Source of the DNA: CAYVLA01 sp964549615 [NCBI: uncultured Thermococci archaeon]
Lineage (GTDB): Archaea > CAYQAE01 > CAYVLA01
DNA: 64,000 nucleotides
Assembly (NCBI GenBank): GCA_964549615.1
Contig: CAZJVP010000011.1
Location: forward strand, 1 to 64,000
Reading direction: 5' to 3'
This document shows positions 41,038 to 50,101 of the stretch, one piece after another (the first letter of the stretch is position 1; the number at the start of each line of letters is the position of its first letter). Made by a program: the position numbers and the translations under genes. The notes under the pieces were generated by a model. That model ran no database searches, was not told the origin of the DNA, and saw only the letters and a program-made list of their open reading frames with translations.

Positions 41038-41574
41038 GTGTCATCCAGCTTCAAGTACATCGTCCGCATGTTCGGCACCGATGTCGACGGCAATAAGCCC
41101 ATCATGCTCGGGCTGACCAGCATAAAGGGCATTGGGTTCCACATGGCCTTCTCCATCGCTAGGTCCCTTGGGCTGGACTTGAGTAGGAAGATGGGAGATC
41201 TCTCCGACGAGGAGGTATCGAGGCTCACCAAGGCTCTGGAGGACCCGGTGTCCTTCGGCGTGCCGCACTGGATGGTGAACAGGCAGAAGGACTTTGAAAC
41301 CGGGAAGGATCTACACCTGAATACCTCAGATCTCATCATGGCCGTGCGCGACGACATCACGCGGATGAAGAAGATCCGCTGCTACAAGGGCGTCAGGCAC
41401 GAGCGCGGGCTGAAGGTTCGAGGGCAGCGGACCCGTTCCACGGGCCGCAAGGGCCTGGTCGTCGGCGTCAAGAAGAAGAAGGGCGGCGGATTGCTGAGGG
41501 AGGCGCCCGCCGAGAAGGGCCAGAAGGCCAAGGAGGCCCCGTCCGAAAAGGGCAAGGAGAAGGCCAGCGAGTAG
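41038..41574 (+). CDS. rps13: Ribosomal protein S13
   Basis: 178 residues. uS13 core ([57 protein letters not shown]). The last ~30 residues are a Lys/Ala/Glu/Pro-rich tail. GTG start behind a structured leader. First gene of rps13-rps4-rps11-rpoD. Confidence 0.96.
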   Translation: MSSSFKYIVRMFGTDVDGNKPIMLGLTSIKGIGFHMAFSIARSLGLDLSRKMGDLSDEEVSRLTKALEDPVSFGVPHWMVNRQKDFETGKDLHLNTSDLIMAVRDDITRMKKIRCYKGVRHERGLKVRGQRTRSTGRKGLVVGVKKKKGGGLLREAPAEKGQKAKEAPSEKGKEKASE

Positions 41575-41582
41575 GTGGTGGC

Positions 41583-42122
41583 TTGGGCGGCCCGAGGAAG
41601 CTTCACAAGAAGTACGAGAAGCCCAGACATCCCTGGGACAGCGCTAACCTGGAGAGGGAAGCCGCCATCCGGAAGAAGTACGGCCTCAAGACCAAGAGGG
41701 AGATCTGGAGGGCGGAGACCATCCTGCGAGGCTTTAGGCGCCAGGCCCGGCAGCTTCAGGCGCTGAAAGGCCCAGCCGCGGAGAAGCAGAAGGCCGAGCT
41801 GATCAGGAGGCTCATGTCCCTGAACCTGGTCAAGGAGGGCGGGACCCTGGATGACGTGCTGAGGCTCAGCTTGGAGGATGTGCTGAACCGCAGGCTTGAT
41901 GCAGTGGTCTATTCCAAGGGGCTTGCGTCCACTCCTAGGCAGGCTAGACAGTTCATAAGGCACGGCCACATCGTGATCAAGAACCGGGTGGTCACGGTTC
42001 CAAGCTACATGGTCCTTGCGAACGAGGAGGGCTTCATTGGCCACCGGAAGGGCTCGACGGTTCAGCAGATAGTTGTGGCGCGGTCCCCGGAGCCGGGCGG
42101 GCCGGAGAAGAAGGAGGGCTAG
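41583..42122 (+). CDS. rps4: Ribosomal protein S4
   Basis: 179 residues. Contains the S4 RNA-binding domain ([28 protein letters not shown]) and [15 protein letters not shown] near the start. TTG start behind GGTGGTGGC, 8 nt after rps13. Could be the feedback regulator of this operon by analogy with bacterial S4, unproven here. Confidence 0.96.
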   Translation: MGGPRKLHKKYEKPRHPWDSANLEREAAIRKKYGLKTKREIWRAETILRGFRRQARQLQALKGPAAEKQKAELIRRLMSLNLVKEGGTLDDVLRLSLEDVLNRRLDAVVYSKGLASTPRQARQFIRHGHIVIKNRVVTVPSYMVLANEEGFIGHRKGSTVQQIVVARSPEPGGPEKKEG

Positions 42123-42125
42123 TCG

Positions 42126-42515
42126 ATGGCTAAGGACAAAGAGGGCGTGGCGCACATCTACTCCAGCTACAACAACACGATCATCCACATAACCGACCTC
42201 ACCGGGGCCGAGACGATCAGCTTCTGGTCCGGCGGGAGGGTGGTGAAGCAGGACAGGATGGAGGCGACGCCGTACGCAGCGATGAAGGCTGCCATGGGGG
42301 CAGCCGAGGAAGCCAAGGAAAAGGGGATAACGAGGATACACATCAAGGTCCGGGCCCAGGGCGGCTCGAAGGCCAAGACTCCCGGCCCGGGGGCGCAGGC
42401 CGCCATAAGGGCGCTCGCACGGGCCGGCCTCATCCCGGGCAGGATAGAGGACGTGACGCCCATTCCACATGATGGGACGAAGGGCAAAGGCGGCAAGCGG
42501 GGAAGAAGGGTCTAG
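42126..42515 (+). CDS. rps11: Ribosomal protein S11
   Basis: 129 residues. [40 protein letters not shown] and [20 protein letters not shown] are the uS11 signatures. ATG 3 nt after rps4. Confidence 0.97.
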   Translation: MAKDKEGVAHIYSSYNNTIIHITDLTGAETISFWSGGRVVKQDRMEATPYAAMKAAMGAAEEAKEKGITRIHIKVRAQGGSKAKTPGPGAQAAIRALARAGLIPGRIEDVTPIPHDGTKGKGGKRGRRV

Positions 42516-42530
42516 GGCCCGGTGCTTTGC

Positions 42531-43295
42531 TTGAAGTTCCAGATCCTGAGCCGCAGCGAGATGGAGATCGAGATGCTGGTGGAGGGGATCTCCCCTGCCC
42601 TGGCTAACGCCTTGAGGCGGGCGATGATGACCGAGGTCCCCACCATGTGCATCGACGACATAGAGGTCTTCGAGAACTCCTCCTCGCTGTATGACGAGAT
42701 TCTGGCCCACAGGCTGGGGCTGATACCGCTAAAGACCGACCTTGAGAACTACGTCCTGCCCGAGGAGTGCAGGTGCGAGGGCAGGGGCTGCAGCTCGTGT
42801 TCGCTGACCTTCATACTGGACCGCGAGGGCCCCGGCACCGTTCACAGCGGGGACCTCCAGTCCGAGGACCCGAGGATATTCCCGGTCAGCGACGACATCC
42901 CGATCGTCAAGCTGGCCGAGGGCGAGCGTATAAGGATGCAGTGCACGGCCGTTCTGGGCAAGGGGCTAGTGCACGCCAAGTGGCAGCCCGGCGTTGTGTC
43001 CTACAAGATGGTCCACCAAGTCGAGGTGCCGGACGGCTGTGATGCCGCGGTTGTCGAGAAGTGCACGAGGGGCGTGTTCGGACTCGAGGATGGCCGGGTG
43101 GCCGTGAAGGACACGACCCGCTGCAACCTGTGCGGCATCTGCCGCAAGCTCTGCCCCGACATCAAGATCTCAACCCGAAGCGACAGGTTCGTCTTCAGGA
43201 TAGAGTCCAACGGGAGCCTGCCTGCCGACGCAATATTCTTCAAAGCAGTCGAAGCATTAAAATCCAAGGCCGAGGAGTTCTCGGAGAAGATTTGA
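42531..43295 (+). CDS. rpoD: DNA-directed RNA polymerase subunit D (Fe-S type)
   Basis: 254 residues. alpha-like dimerisation core (EGISPALANALRRAMMTEVP; HRLGLIPLKTDLENY). An inserted ferredoxin-like domain has CNLCGICRKLCP, a complete CxxCxxCxxxCP set for one [4Fe-4S] cluster. TTG 42531 with GGTG upstream fits the homologous N-terminus (KFQILSRSE); GTG 42522 is the alternative. Ends the ribosomal operon. Confidence 0.95.
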   Translation: MKFQILSRSEMEIEMLVEGISPALANALRRAMMTEVPTMCIDDIEVFENSSSLYDEILAHRLGLIPLKTDLENYVLPEECRCEGRGCSSCSLTFILDREGPGTVHSGDLQSEDPRIFPVSDDIPIVKLAEGERIRMQCTAVLGKGLVHAKWQPGVVSYKMVHQVEVPDGCDAAVVEKCTRGVFGLEDGRVAVKDTTRCNLCGICRKLCPDIKISTRSDRFVFRIESNGSLPADAIFFKAVEALKSKAEEFSEKI

Positions 43296-43302
43296 GCCAG
43301 GC

Positions 43303-43390
43303 GCGGGGGTGGCCGAGCTTGGACAAAGGCGCAGGCTTGAGGAGCCTGTGACGTAGGTCTGCGCGGGTTCGAACCCCGTCCCCCGCACCA
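43303..43390 (+). tRNA. tRNA-Leu (GAG), CCA encoded
   Basis: Acceptor GCGGGGG/CCCCCGC, discriminator A followed by CCA in the DNA. Anticodon arm CAGGC-TTGAGGA-GCCTG reads GAG. Long variable arm and T-arm GCGGG-TTCGAAC-CCCGT. No intron. It starts 7 nt after rpoD and may be cotranscribed. Confidence 0.94.
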
Positions 43391-43723
43391 TACCTCGATA
43401 GTTCTTGCCGGAGTCCGGGAGGCCTATGGAAGACATAGCGACCTCGGCCTCACTATCTTGCCAGCTAGATGCGCGAGGCCCTGACTGACGGGGCTAGGGG
43501 CGAGAGGCAGGTCCATCGCTGTCGAGCTTCTAGAATCAAGCTCGTCCACCGGGTACTGGAGCATCAGGGGGACTATCCTGTCGTACTCGAAGCCAGCCGG
43601 ACGATGTGTACGGCGGGCTGCCTCATCTGCGGCTGACTACATATGCGGCCCCTTCTACTAGGCAGAGGTCCCGCCGGTGAACTACAGCCGGGCCGTCACC
43701 TAGGCGGGGCAGCTGTGCCCATG
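43391..43723. other. Intergenic stretch, possibly a gene remnant
   Basis: No intact gene. On the minus strand (about 43440-43633) a short frame reads GFEYDRIVPLMLQYPVDELD, faintly like methionine-synthase (MetE) sequence, and then stops. This is too short to call. Confidence 0.35.
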
Positions 43724-44971
43724 TTAGGTTACTCTCTCGCTAGTGCCCAAGCGGGTCGCCCCTGCTTTGCCATACAATTCCCGCCTGACCATCAGTATCC
43801 AGATCAGGGCCCCGGACAGAACCGAGACGCCGGCCACGGCCATCCATTCCACTGTGTACACCCAGGCCAGCGCCTCATCCTTGAGCCGGATTGACTTGTC
43901 CGTCAGCCTGTTCAATTCCTCCATCAACTCATTCATCAGGGCGTAGGCCTCGTCGAATCGTCCTTCTAGGTACATGGAGTCCGCCGTGGACTTGCGGTCC
44001 TCCAACTCGGCCAGCTCCACGCTCAAGCCTCGGGTGTTTGCCCCGAACATCTCGGCGAATTCGAAAACCGAGATGACTAGGGATCTGTCACGACGGAATG
44101 CCCACAGCATGTCTCTCAGCACATGGACCTTGATGGGGTCCTCGGGAAGCTCCCGGTGAGATCCGTGCCAGATGATGTTAAGTACGACATCGACCGAGAA
44201 CGGGTTCACATTCACATCCAAGAACGGATCGCTTCTTGTGAACCCCATGAATGTGAAGGTGGTTGCAGCCTCATATTCCCACTCGAAGATGTGGGCCACA
44301 TCCCCGGGCAACGGATAGGCATACTCGAGGCGGTCGGTCTTGATCCAGCTGAGTATCTTGCTACCTGGCTTCGGAATGGTGAGAAGCCCGCTGTAGGTCT
44401 GGATCGCCGTCTCGATCTCCTTCTTGAAAGGCCTCACCACGGGGGGGATAGTAGGATCATCGTTCACCACGAGCCTCCCCTGCAACCCAGACGCGTATCC
44501 CGGGTCCCTGATCGCCGCCATCGCATCGTTGGGAAAGGCCTCCGAAAGCGTGCTGGTGGCCCAGCGCTCGGCCAAGTGTAGGTGCACGCTGATGGAACTC
44601 CGGGTGTTTGCCGCCCCCAGCCCGTGAACCGTAATGGCTTCGTACATCCACTGAACCTGCTGTGGCAAAAAGAACGCCATGTCCACCCCCTGGTAAAGCA
44701 TGAAATCATACGAGACTAGATCCTCGAACTTCCTCGGGAAGTAGATCCGCATCATCCTCTCGATGAACCCCACCTCGATTCCACCGGTTGTGGGCTCTCT
44801 GAGGGGGACGATCGTCCCTCGGATGGCAGGATCGGCCAGCATCCATCCACCTACGACCTCGGTGAACTCAGGGTTCACCATGGCGAGAAGACCAATTGTT
44901 GAAGCAGTAGCCGGAAGGCAGGTTGGCAGGAGGAGACAGGTCGCCAGGAGGGCGTCCAGCACCCTCGGCAT
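43724..44971 (-). CDS. FGAN-tail family membrane protein, copy D
   Basis: 415 residues from ATG 44971. Signal peptide LLATCLLLPTCLPATAS. Ectodomain: MMRIYFPRKFEDLVSYDF, QQVQWMYEAITVHGLGAAN, AFPNDAMAA, VVRPFKKEIE, then VVLNIIWHGSHRELPED. FGAN at about 318. Helical segment, VYTVEW membrane helix, tail LMVRRELYGKAGATR with a longer C-terminus (LGTSERVT). Related most closely to copies C and H by the AFPNDA block. The frame continues upstream into a HicA-like remnant, which I treat as separate. Confidence 0.86.
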   Translation of the reverse strand: MPRVLDALLATCLLLPTCLPATASTIGLLAMVNPEFTEVVGGWMLADPAIRGTIVPLREPTTGGIEVGFIERMMRIYFPRKFEDLVSYDFMLYQGVDMAFFLPQQVQWMYEAITVHGLGAANTRSSISVHLHLAERWATSTLSEAFPNDAMAAIRDPGYASGLQGRLVVNDDPTIPPVVRPFKKEIETAIQTYSGLLTIPKPGSKILSWIKTDRLEYAYPLPGDVAHIFEWEYEAATTFTFMGFTRSDPFLDVNVNPFSVDVVLNIIWHGSHRELPEDPIKVHVLRDMLWAFRRDRSLVISVFEFAEMFGANTRGLSVELAELEDRKSTADSMYLEGRFDEAYALMNELMEELNRLTDKSIRLKDEALAWVYTVEWMAVAGVSVLSGALIWILMVRRELYGKAGATRLGTSERVT

Positions 44972-45097
44972 GCGGTGGCCTCTAGGCCAAGTCCCGTCGT
45001 GATCCTGGCTTACCTGACCTAGTCGCATTCCCCTGAAGCCGTTTCCTTCGAGTAGCTTGATGACATCCCGAGGGCGCATGGGCCGGATACTGGGCAA
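44972..45097 (-). pseudogene. HicA toxin remnant (N-terminal part)
   Basis: In the frame leading into copy D the sequence reads PSIRPMRPRDVIKLLEGNGF followed by a degraded RQxGSH-like part (VSQDHDG). This is the start of a HicA mRNA-interferase. The catalytic-His region is not intact and the rest of the gene is missing, replaced by the start of copy D. It follows a frameshifted HicB remnant, the normal neighbour. Confidence 0.6.
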
Positions 45098-45112
45098 GGG
45101 TTTTCACTCTCC

Positions 45113-45316
45113 GTATCCCAAGGACTCCGTTTCGCAGATGTTTCCTCAATTCCCTCTTCACTCATGGTCTCCAAGTATATGGCTCTAGGCTTCTTTCGCG
45201 TTGTCCATAAGCACTTGCAGCGTATCTCCCTGCGTGTGACATCCAAGGAAGGCTGGAGCGAGTGACACGTAGCCTCCACTGTCATCTCCAAGAATTACCA
45301 TGTCGAGCTCAAGCAT
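45113..45316 (-). pseudogene. HicB antitoxin remnant, frameshifted
   Basis: On the minus strand, ATG 45316 opens MLELDMVILGDDSGGYVS, then FLGCHTQGDTLQVLMDNAKEA, the classic HicB partial RNase-H-like pattern (GGY...GCHTQGDT...NAKEA). A stop follows. One frame over, AIYLETMSEEGIEE continues the expected C-terminal helix. One frameshift therefore breaks the gene. Located directly upstream of the HicA remnant. Together they are a dead HicBA system. Confidence 0.6.
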
Positions 45317-45439
45317 GTGGTCCTGCGTCCTTCTCGATCACAACCGTCATCCTATGGACAGGCATGGACGTGCCCCAGGTTCCCTTGGCGACGTGCGTTG
45401 TGTGTCTGTGCCTTATTATGGGTTTTCCTGTATCCTGCA

Positions 45440-45851
45440 TCCCGTATGCCCGTATGTACGAATACCACAAGGCCGTTGGCGATTCGCTTAGAATGCCGGC
45501 AATAGGATGTTCGACGTCGTCGTGGAAGCGGTCGGGGATCAGGAGACGGTCAACCTCGCGCCAATGCTGGCGCGCGAGAAGGGCATGGTCCTGTTTTTCG
45601 GCATCCCCGATTTCGGGACGACCCTGGCGCCGCGATCATTCTTCGGGAAGCAGCTCCACTTGACCACCAGCGAATATCCTGAGCGTCCCGACTTTCTCCG
45701 GGCCCTCCGAATGATGAGCAATGGCGATATCGACATGGAGAGGATGATAACCCACCGCCTTTCTTTCTCCGAGGTGCAGAGGGGATATGAGCTTGCCGAC
45801 ACCCGAGCTGGCGGAGTCCTTAGGGTTGTTCTGAACATGGAGGACTTCTAG
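45440..45851 (+). pseudogene. C-terminal fragment of a zinc-type alcohol/threonine dehydrogenase
   Basis: The clean part is 45507-45851, whose MFDVVVEAVGDQETVNLAP, GMVLFFGIPD and ITHRLSFSEVQRGYELADTR match the NAD-binding half and end of medium-chain dehydrogenases. Upstream, MYEYHKAVGDSLR is in another frame, and the catalytic zinc half is missing. It is a truncated, frameshifted relic. Confidence 0.6.
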
Positions 45852-46143
45852 TCCGAGCGATAAGCCGCTCCTCGGCCCTGCCGATGGCAATGTGAACCCG
45901 TGCGTTGCCCTTCCGCTCCCCCTTCCCCAGCCTCTCCTCCTGACTCACAGCTGGCTAGATACGTACCTTGTCGATTTTGGGGAGCCACAACCCTAGAGTA
46001 GGGATGAACTTCTTACGCAAGGCCTAGCGGATGCTGCTCTTTCCGTGAGCTGTCTTAGGGACCAAGGTTGCAGTGCATCTGAGTGCGAATCGTTCTCCTG
46101 CATGATGCGATCAACTGATCTCCAGCCGATTCGATCAGAGGCT

Positions 46144-47403
46144 TCACCGGGGCGCAAGCCTCGTGTATCGGACCTGCCTGTAGAGCCTTCGTCGGACCAT
46201 TAGTGACCAGAGCAACAGCCCACACACGAGCGCCGTTCCGGTAACGGCCAACCAGTCGATCACGTAGACCCAGACGAGAGCCCTGTGCTTGAGCCTCATC
46301 GCCTCGCCCTCGAGGTTCTCCATCATCTGGCCCGCGGTCCGGTAGCTCTCAAGCGCATCCTCGAAGCGCAGGTTGAGGTACTGGGGAAGAGCACCGGCAA
46401 CCACCCGGTCGATCTCGGTCAGCCTGTCCACGATCCTTTGGGTGTTTGCCCCGAACGACTCGCAGAACTCCAGCAAGGCTAGGAGCATGGACCGCCTTGT
46501 CGCGACCTCAAATATCTTCGACCTCGTGGCCTCCACCAGCGCCAAATCCTGGGGTACAGTCCTATCATCAAGGTAGATGAGGAGGTTGGCGCAGAAGTCA
46601 TAGACATACTTCCATCTCACGGAATAGAGGTACCATCCGCCCTCGCTGGCAATCGAGAACGTCCTCGGCCCGCCCTCAAGCCTCCATGTTACCATCAGGG
46701 GAGCATCGCATCCGGGCGAGACGACCCGTGCAAGCTCCTCGGCCCCGGGCCTAACGGTCAGGTAGTTGTGGTCCCATGGACCACCGCGCAGGGCAGGGTC
46801 ATCTGGGTCCCAGGGGATGCTTCTCATGAGCTCGTGTTCGGGCTTCAGTACGACTATTCGATGCTGTGGGGAGTCGTGCCAACCGCCGGGGACGTCCTCG
46901 GTCGGAAGCAGCGGCCCGATCGGTGTCTCACCCCACGCGGGATAGCCAGCGTAGCCGCCGAACGACTGCCAACCGCCGGTCATGACCATGCCCAGCCCGC
47001 CTTCGGAGACGGCGCGGGCCAGCTTGTCTATGTGCTGCCCGACCGCATGGACGTTGGCCTCGAAGAAGACGATCACATCGTAGTTCGAAACCACGTCTTG
47101 GAGGGTCCTGGGCATGTAAAGCCTGACGAGCCTGTTCAGGTCCTCAATTGTCGGGGCGGGCATCGGTCCGAAGAGCATGAAGTCCCGGATCGTGGCCTGG
47201 ACGAAGGTGGGCCGGAAGAGGGGATCGGACCTCATCAACCAGTACGGCATGGACCGCGCGACGCACCCCACGTAGAGCACGCCGATCCTGCCATCCTCTA
47301 GGCACCATGTCGCCGGAATAGCCACGAGGAGCAGGCAGAGCAGGAGGCCACCGGAGACCTGCGCCTTGCTGTAGGCACGGGCAGATTTCAATGGTTTCGT
47401 CAT
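46144..47403 (-). CDS. FGAN-tail family membrane protein, copy E
   Basis: 419 residues from ATG 47403, ~30 nt after a TATA-like ttaagtat. Signal segment SGGLLLCLLLVAIPATWC. Ectodomain: RIGVLYVGCVARSMPYWLM, RLVRLYMPRTLQDVV, EGGLGMVMTGGWQSFGGYAG, then PIGPLLPTED, HELMRSIPWDPDD and DHNYLTVRPGAEELARV. That run is the pattern of DUF1355-like glutamine-amidotransferase-like proteins. FGAN at ~320, VYVIDW membrane helix, tail LMVRRRLYRQVRYTR. Closest sister is copy F. Confidence 0.88.
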   Translation of the reverse strand: MTKPLKSARAYSKAQVSGGLLLCLLLVAIPATWCLEDGRIGVLYVGCVARSMPYWLMRSDPLFRPTFVQATIRDFMLFGPMPAPTIEDLNRLVRLYMPRTLQDVVSNYDVIVFFEANVHAVGQHIDKLARAVSEGGLGMVMTGGWQSFGGYAGYPAWGETPIGPLLPTEDVPGGWHDSPQHRIVVLKPEHELMRSIPWDPDDPALRGGPWDHNYLTVRPGAEELARVVSPGCDAPLMVTWRLEGGPRTFSIASEGGWYLYSVRWKYVYDFCANLLIYLDDRTVPQDLALVEATRSKIFEVATRRSMLLALLEFCESFGANTQRIVDRLTEIDRVVAGALPQYLNLRFEDALESYRTAGQMMENLEGEAMRLKHRALVWVYVIDWLAVTGTALVCGLLLWSLMVRRRLYRQVRYTRLAPR

Positions 47404-47783
47404 GCCTAGAGATTTAGTTCGTACCATACTTAAGGTTGACGATGGCCAATCGGTTCTCGGCACTGGTGGGGCACAGTGCCCGTCTCGTCAAATGCTGGAG
47501 CTGGTGATCAAGGTCTCCGAGGGAAGAAATGTGTCTCTGGTCTCTTTGAGTCTTTCTCCCAAGGCCCTCTCCAGCTTGCGCTGCGTCTTGGCGCATAAGG
47601 GATGGGCGGGGAAATTGTCCATCTCGGCTACTGAGCGTTACTTGGACCGCGACGAAGCGGCCTTTGAACACTAGGGATCCGCGTCGGTTCGCCTTGCCCG
47701 CGAGTGATCGCGTCTTCAGGCCCGCAAGGGGACGGTGCTTTACCAGGTAAAGTTAATAGCAGCTCGCGGCACAGCAGGGGTGG
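47404..47783. other. Intergenic stretch with divergent promoters
   Basis: Contains the TATA-like element of copy E (minus, ~47430-47440) and taaagttaata (47748-47758, plus), 30 nt before the ATG at 47784. No gene recognised between them. Confidence 0.5.
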
Positions 47784-48429
47784 ATGGACGACAAGAAAAG
47801 GGCCCCAATGAAACTGGTCTCCTTGACGCCGCAGGAAAGCATCCTGCTGACTCTGGAGCACGGTATGCACACCTACACTGAGCTTAGGCGGGAGACCGGA
47901 CTCAGCGATAGGTGGCTTACGGCCAAGCTGCGGCAGATGCAGCGCGCGGGCTTTCTAGACAAGAGAGGGGCCTACTACGGGCTGAAGGGCGGGCCCAATC
48001 CCTCGGCCTACGAGCAGAGCCTTTTCATGGCAGGCCAGGCGGGTTGCGGACGAGCTGGCCAGGTTCCCCGCCGTCCTCAGCGTGGTGCTTTTTGGGAGCG
48101 TGGCCAGAAATGAGGCCGAGGAGTACAGTGATCTGGATCTGATCATCGTAATCAGCGACGGGGAGGCGAGGGAGGCTATCCTGGCCGATGTCGCAAGGTT
48201 GGAGATCTTGTACCATATGGCGATCGAGCCTGTGATCCTTTCGGGGGCGGATCTCTTGGATAACCTCCGCTCGTCGGGGGCGGGCATTGCGTACGGGTTG
48301 GCGGAAGGGTTCCAGGTCCTCGTGGACAAGACCGGTGGGCTTGGCAGAGTCCTCCTGGAAAGGACCCGCGAGATCAGGCGAAGCCATGTCTTCTTGGAGG
48401 AGGAGAGGCTGTGGGTGAGGGCAGAGTAG
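47784..48429 (+). pseudogene. HTH-MNT nucleotidyltransferase antitoxin, frameshifted
   Basis: The first frame gives a winged helix (ILLTLEHGMHTYTELRRETG, LSDRWLTAKLRQM). Near 48030 the reading moves one base, and a second frame continues ARRVADELARFPAV and then VVLFGSVARNEAEEYSDLDL, the MNT nucleotidyltransferase site (GSxAR...SDLDL). A one-base shift joins them into a ~215-residue protein. It may be a real mutation, programmed shift or a sequencing error. TATA box 30 nt upstream. Partner HEPN gene follows with overlap. Confidence 0.7.
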
Positions 48430-48806
48430 ATGTGTTGCTTGAGGTTGCCGAGGCCAACCTGCTTAGGGCCGAGAAACGCCTGCGTGACGGGGAGTACGAT
48501 GCTGCGGTGTTCCACGCATCGATGGCTGCCGAGAGCGCGGCACACGCCATGATCCTGCAACTTGGGGGAACGGAGGCGAAGAACCACAAGGCGATAAGCG
48601 CGCTCGCCGTGGTGATGAGACGGGCTAGGCCGGAACTTCTCAAAGAGGAGAGGTACAGACAGCTCATCGCGAGAGGTAGGAAGATCGAGAGGGAGGTGGT
48701 ATTCTCCCGCTACCCCCTCAAGATCGCGGGCCAGTGGATCTCGCCCATGAAGTACTTCACGCTGGAGAAGGCGGGGGGTTCGGTTGAGATGCCAGGTTCG
48801 TCGTGA
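48411..48806 (+). CDS. HEPN-domain protein (partner of MNT)
   Basis: 131 residues, all helical. AEANLLRAEKRLRDGEYDAA and FHASMAAESAAHAMIL are HEPN signatures; IARGRKIEREVVFSRYP is the later helix. In MNT-HEPN systems the HEPN is the toxin (RNase) and the MNT modifies it. The usual Rx4-6H active-site motif is not evident; REVVFSRYP is at its place. GTG start overlaps the MNT gene by 19 nt. Confidence 0.75.
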   Translation: MGEGRVDVLLEVAEANLLRAEKRLRDGEYDAAVFHASMAAESAAHAMILQLGGTEAKNHKAISALAVVMRRARPELLKEERYRQLIARGRKIEREVVFSRYPLKIAGQWISPMKYFTLEKAGGSVEMPGSS

Positions 48807-49007
48807 GCGTGATAAGGGCTCATCTGGGTAAGTCGCAGACTGGCTAGCGGACGAGCATAGGCCCGGATGCGCATCCGTTCCTGGCATGCATTGCGCGGTC
48901 ATCATTCTATGGGCTCCGTCGTCGGCTCTGGCCTCATCCGCTCTTGATGTGAGAAAGGGCTCTCCACGGGCCCGGCCAATGTGCTGTGTTTGAGGTTCCG
49001 GACGGAG

Positions 49008-49223
49008 ATGACCAAGCCGGCCCTTCGCTCCGACGGATCACCGTCCCTTACCAGCAATGTGGCCATCAAGCGCCTCCGTAAGGACATCGTCGGGCTTCGG
49101 AGAGAAGTGGAGTTGATCAGACACATGCTGGAAGAGGACTACGATGTGGAGGAGAAAACAAGGAGAACACCGGAGCAAGAGAGGACGCCTGAGTCGGAGC
49201 ACGTGGATCTCGATGAGCCATAG
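49008..49223 (+). CDS. RelB/VapB-like antitoxin-type small protein, possibly orphan or decayed
   Basis: 71 residues. KRLRKDIVGLRREVELIRHM then LEEDYDVEEK and a late TPESEHVDLDEP resemble the C-terminal halves of archaeal antitoxins, which bind RelE or VapC. No toxin gene follows on this strand. It could be an orphan or the end of a decayed unit. ATG 49008 is chosen; the frame is open from 48981. Confidence 0.45.
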   Translation: MTKPALRSDGSPSLTSNVAIKRLRKDIVGLRREVELIRHMLEEDYDVEEKTRRTPEQERTPESEHVDLDEP

Positions 49224-49264
49224 GGTGAGACTGCACCCCAACGCCGTCAAGTCGATCCTTTCCA

Positions 49265-49741
49265 CCACCCAGTGTCTGCTTGCGCCAGAAACCGTGCGGC
49301 CCCAGCATGTCACCGTGGTCTGAGGTGAAGACAAGTATGGTGTCCCTTTCGAGGCCGTTCTGCTTGAGTGCCTGATCAAGCATGCCGATGCAGCCGACCA
49401 TAGCGGTGCAGCCGACCATAGCGGTTATGTGGGCGTAGTGGCCGGCGAGACGCCGCTTAGCAAGATCCTCGCAATCGTCGGGAACGTTGGGCCTCAGGAC
49501 GAGGGAATCGGGCCTGTATGTAGGCGGTATCAGAGCCGGCTCCGGCAAAGGCATAAGCGATGGAGACTGCGTCGTGGTTGAGGTGAAGGTCGTTCATGAA
49601 GACCCCCTGTGTCAGGGGTACCTGCTGGTAACCATGCAGGCCCTAGCCGGCTGTAGACCGGGCAACCTATGGCCGCGTTCGTGAAGGAGATGTTTCAGCT
49701 GGCCAGCGCATCGAGGTTGGGCGTCTTGACGTTCGGGTCAC
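49265..49741 (-). pseudogene. Sulfatase pseudogene
   Basis: Pieces in order on the minus strand: DPNVKTPNLDALAS then a stop, NISFTNAAIGCPVYSR (altered catalytic loop), YQQVPLTQGVFMNDLHLNHD, AVSIAYAFAGAGSDTAYI, and after a deletion/frame change LAKRRLAGHYAHITAM, then IGMLDQALKQNGLERDTILV and FTSDHGDMLGPHGFWRKQ. Both metal-site regions are recognisable but the gene is broken by stops, frame changes and a small duplication. Different from the intact sulfatase at 28352. Confidence 0.65.
49390..49425. repeat. 18-bp tandem duplication inside the sulfatase pseudogene
   Basis: gcagccgaccatagcggt occurs twice head to tail (49390-49407 and 49408-49425), in frame, duplicating six residues. Confidence 0.95.
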
Positions 49742-50101
49742 CTGCCTAGCCAGCTCCCCGGAGCCTCCACTGGTCGACAAAACACGGACAGGACGTTGGG
49801 CATTTCGTTTCCCGTGATGCCAGTCCTCTTCATATCGACCGTTCCCGCCGGGTCGAGCCTTCTTGCCCCGGATGGTCCGGGTTGGGTTGCCCGCACTCTC
49901 TTAGGCGGACTAGCCGATGGCTTTCTTTGGGTCGGGTCAATAGATTTGGCTACGCCCGCCGGCAGGAAAGGACGAAATCCTCCCGTGTAGGGATGATGGG
50001 CAACGGCCACGGACTGACCAGAAAGTCTATAAGTTTTCCACGACCTATGATGGGCAGTCTCGAATGAGAGCCGCAAGCGCCTGGCGGGCGGAGGGCGTGC
50101 C
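49742..50101. other. Intergenic stretch with promoter of copy F
   Basis: agtctataagtttt at about 50025-50038 is a TATA-like box, giving a leader of ~45 nt before ATG 50102. Nothing else recognised. Confidence 0.45.

Noticed and set aside
41382-42710. 442-residue open frame antisense to rps13-rps4-rps11-rpoD
   Set aside because: Same reason: it mirrors four real genes and has no independent features.
43440-43633. Possible MetE (methionine synthase) fragment on the minus strand
   Set aside because: Only ~20 residues look familiar, and no flanking match supports it.
46144-47403. Reading the C-terminal helix and tail as a PGF-CTERM or PEF-CTERM sorting signal
   Set aside because: No PGF or PEF motif precedes the helix, and the tail after it is longer (15-25 residues) and sequence-specific, not just a basic cluster.
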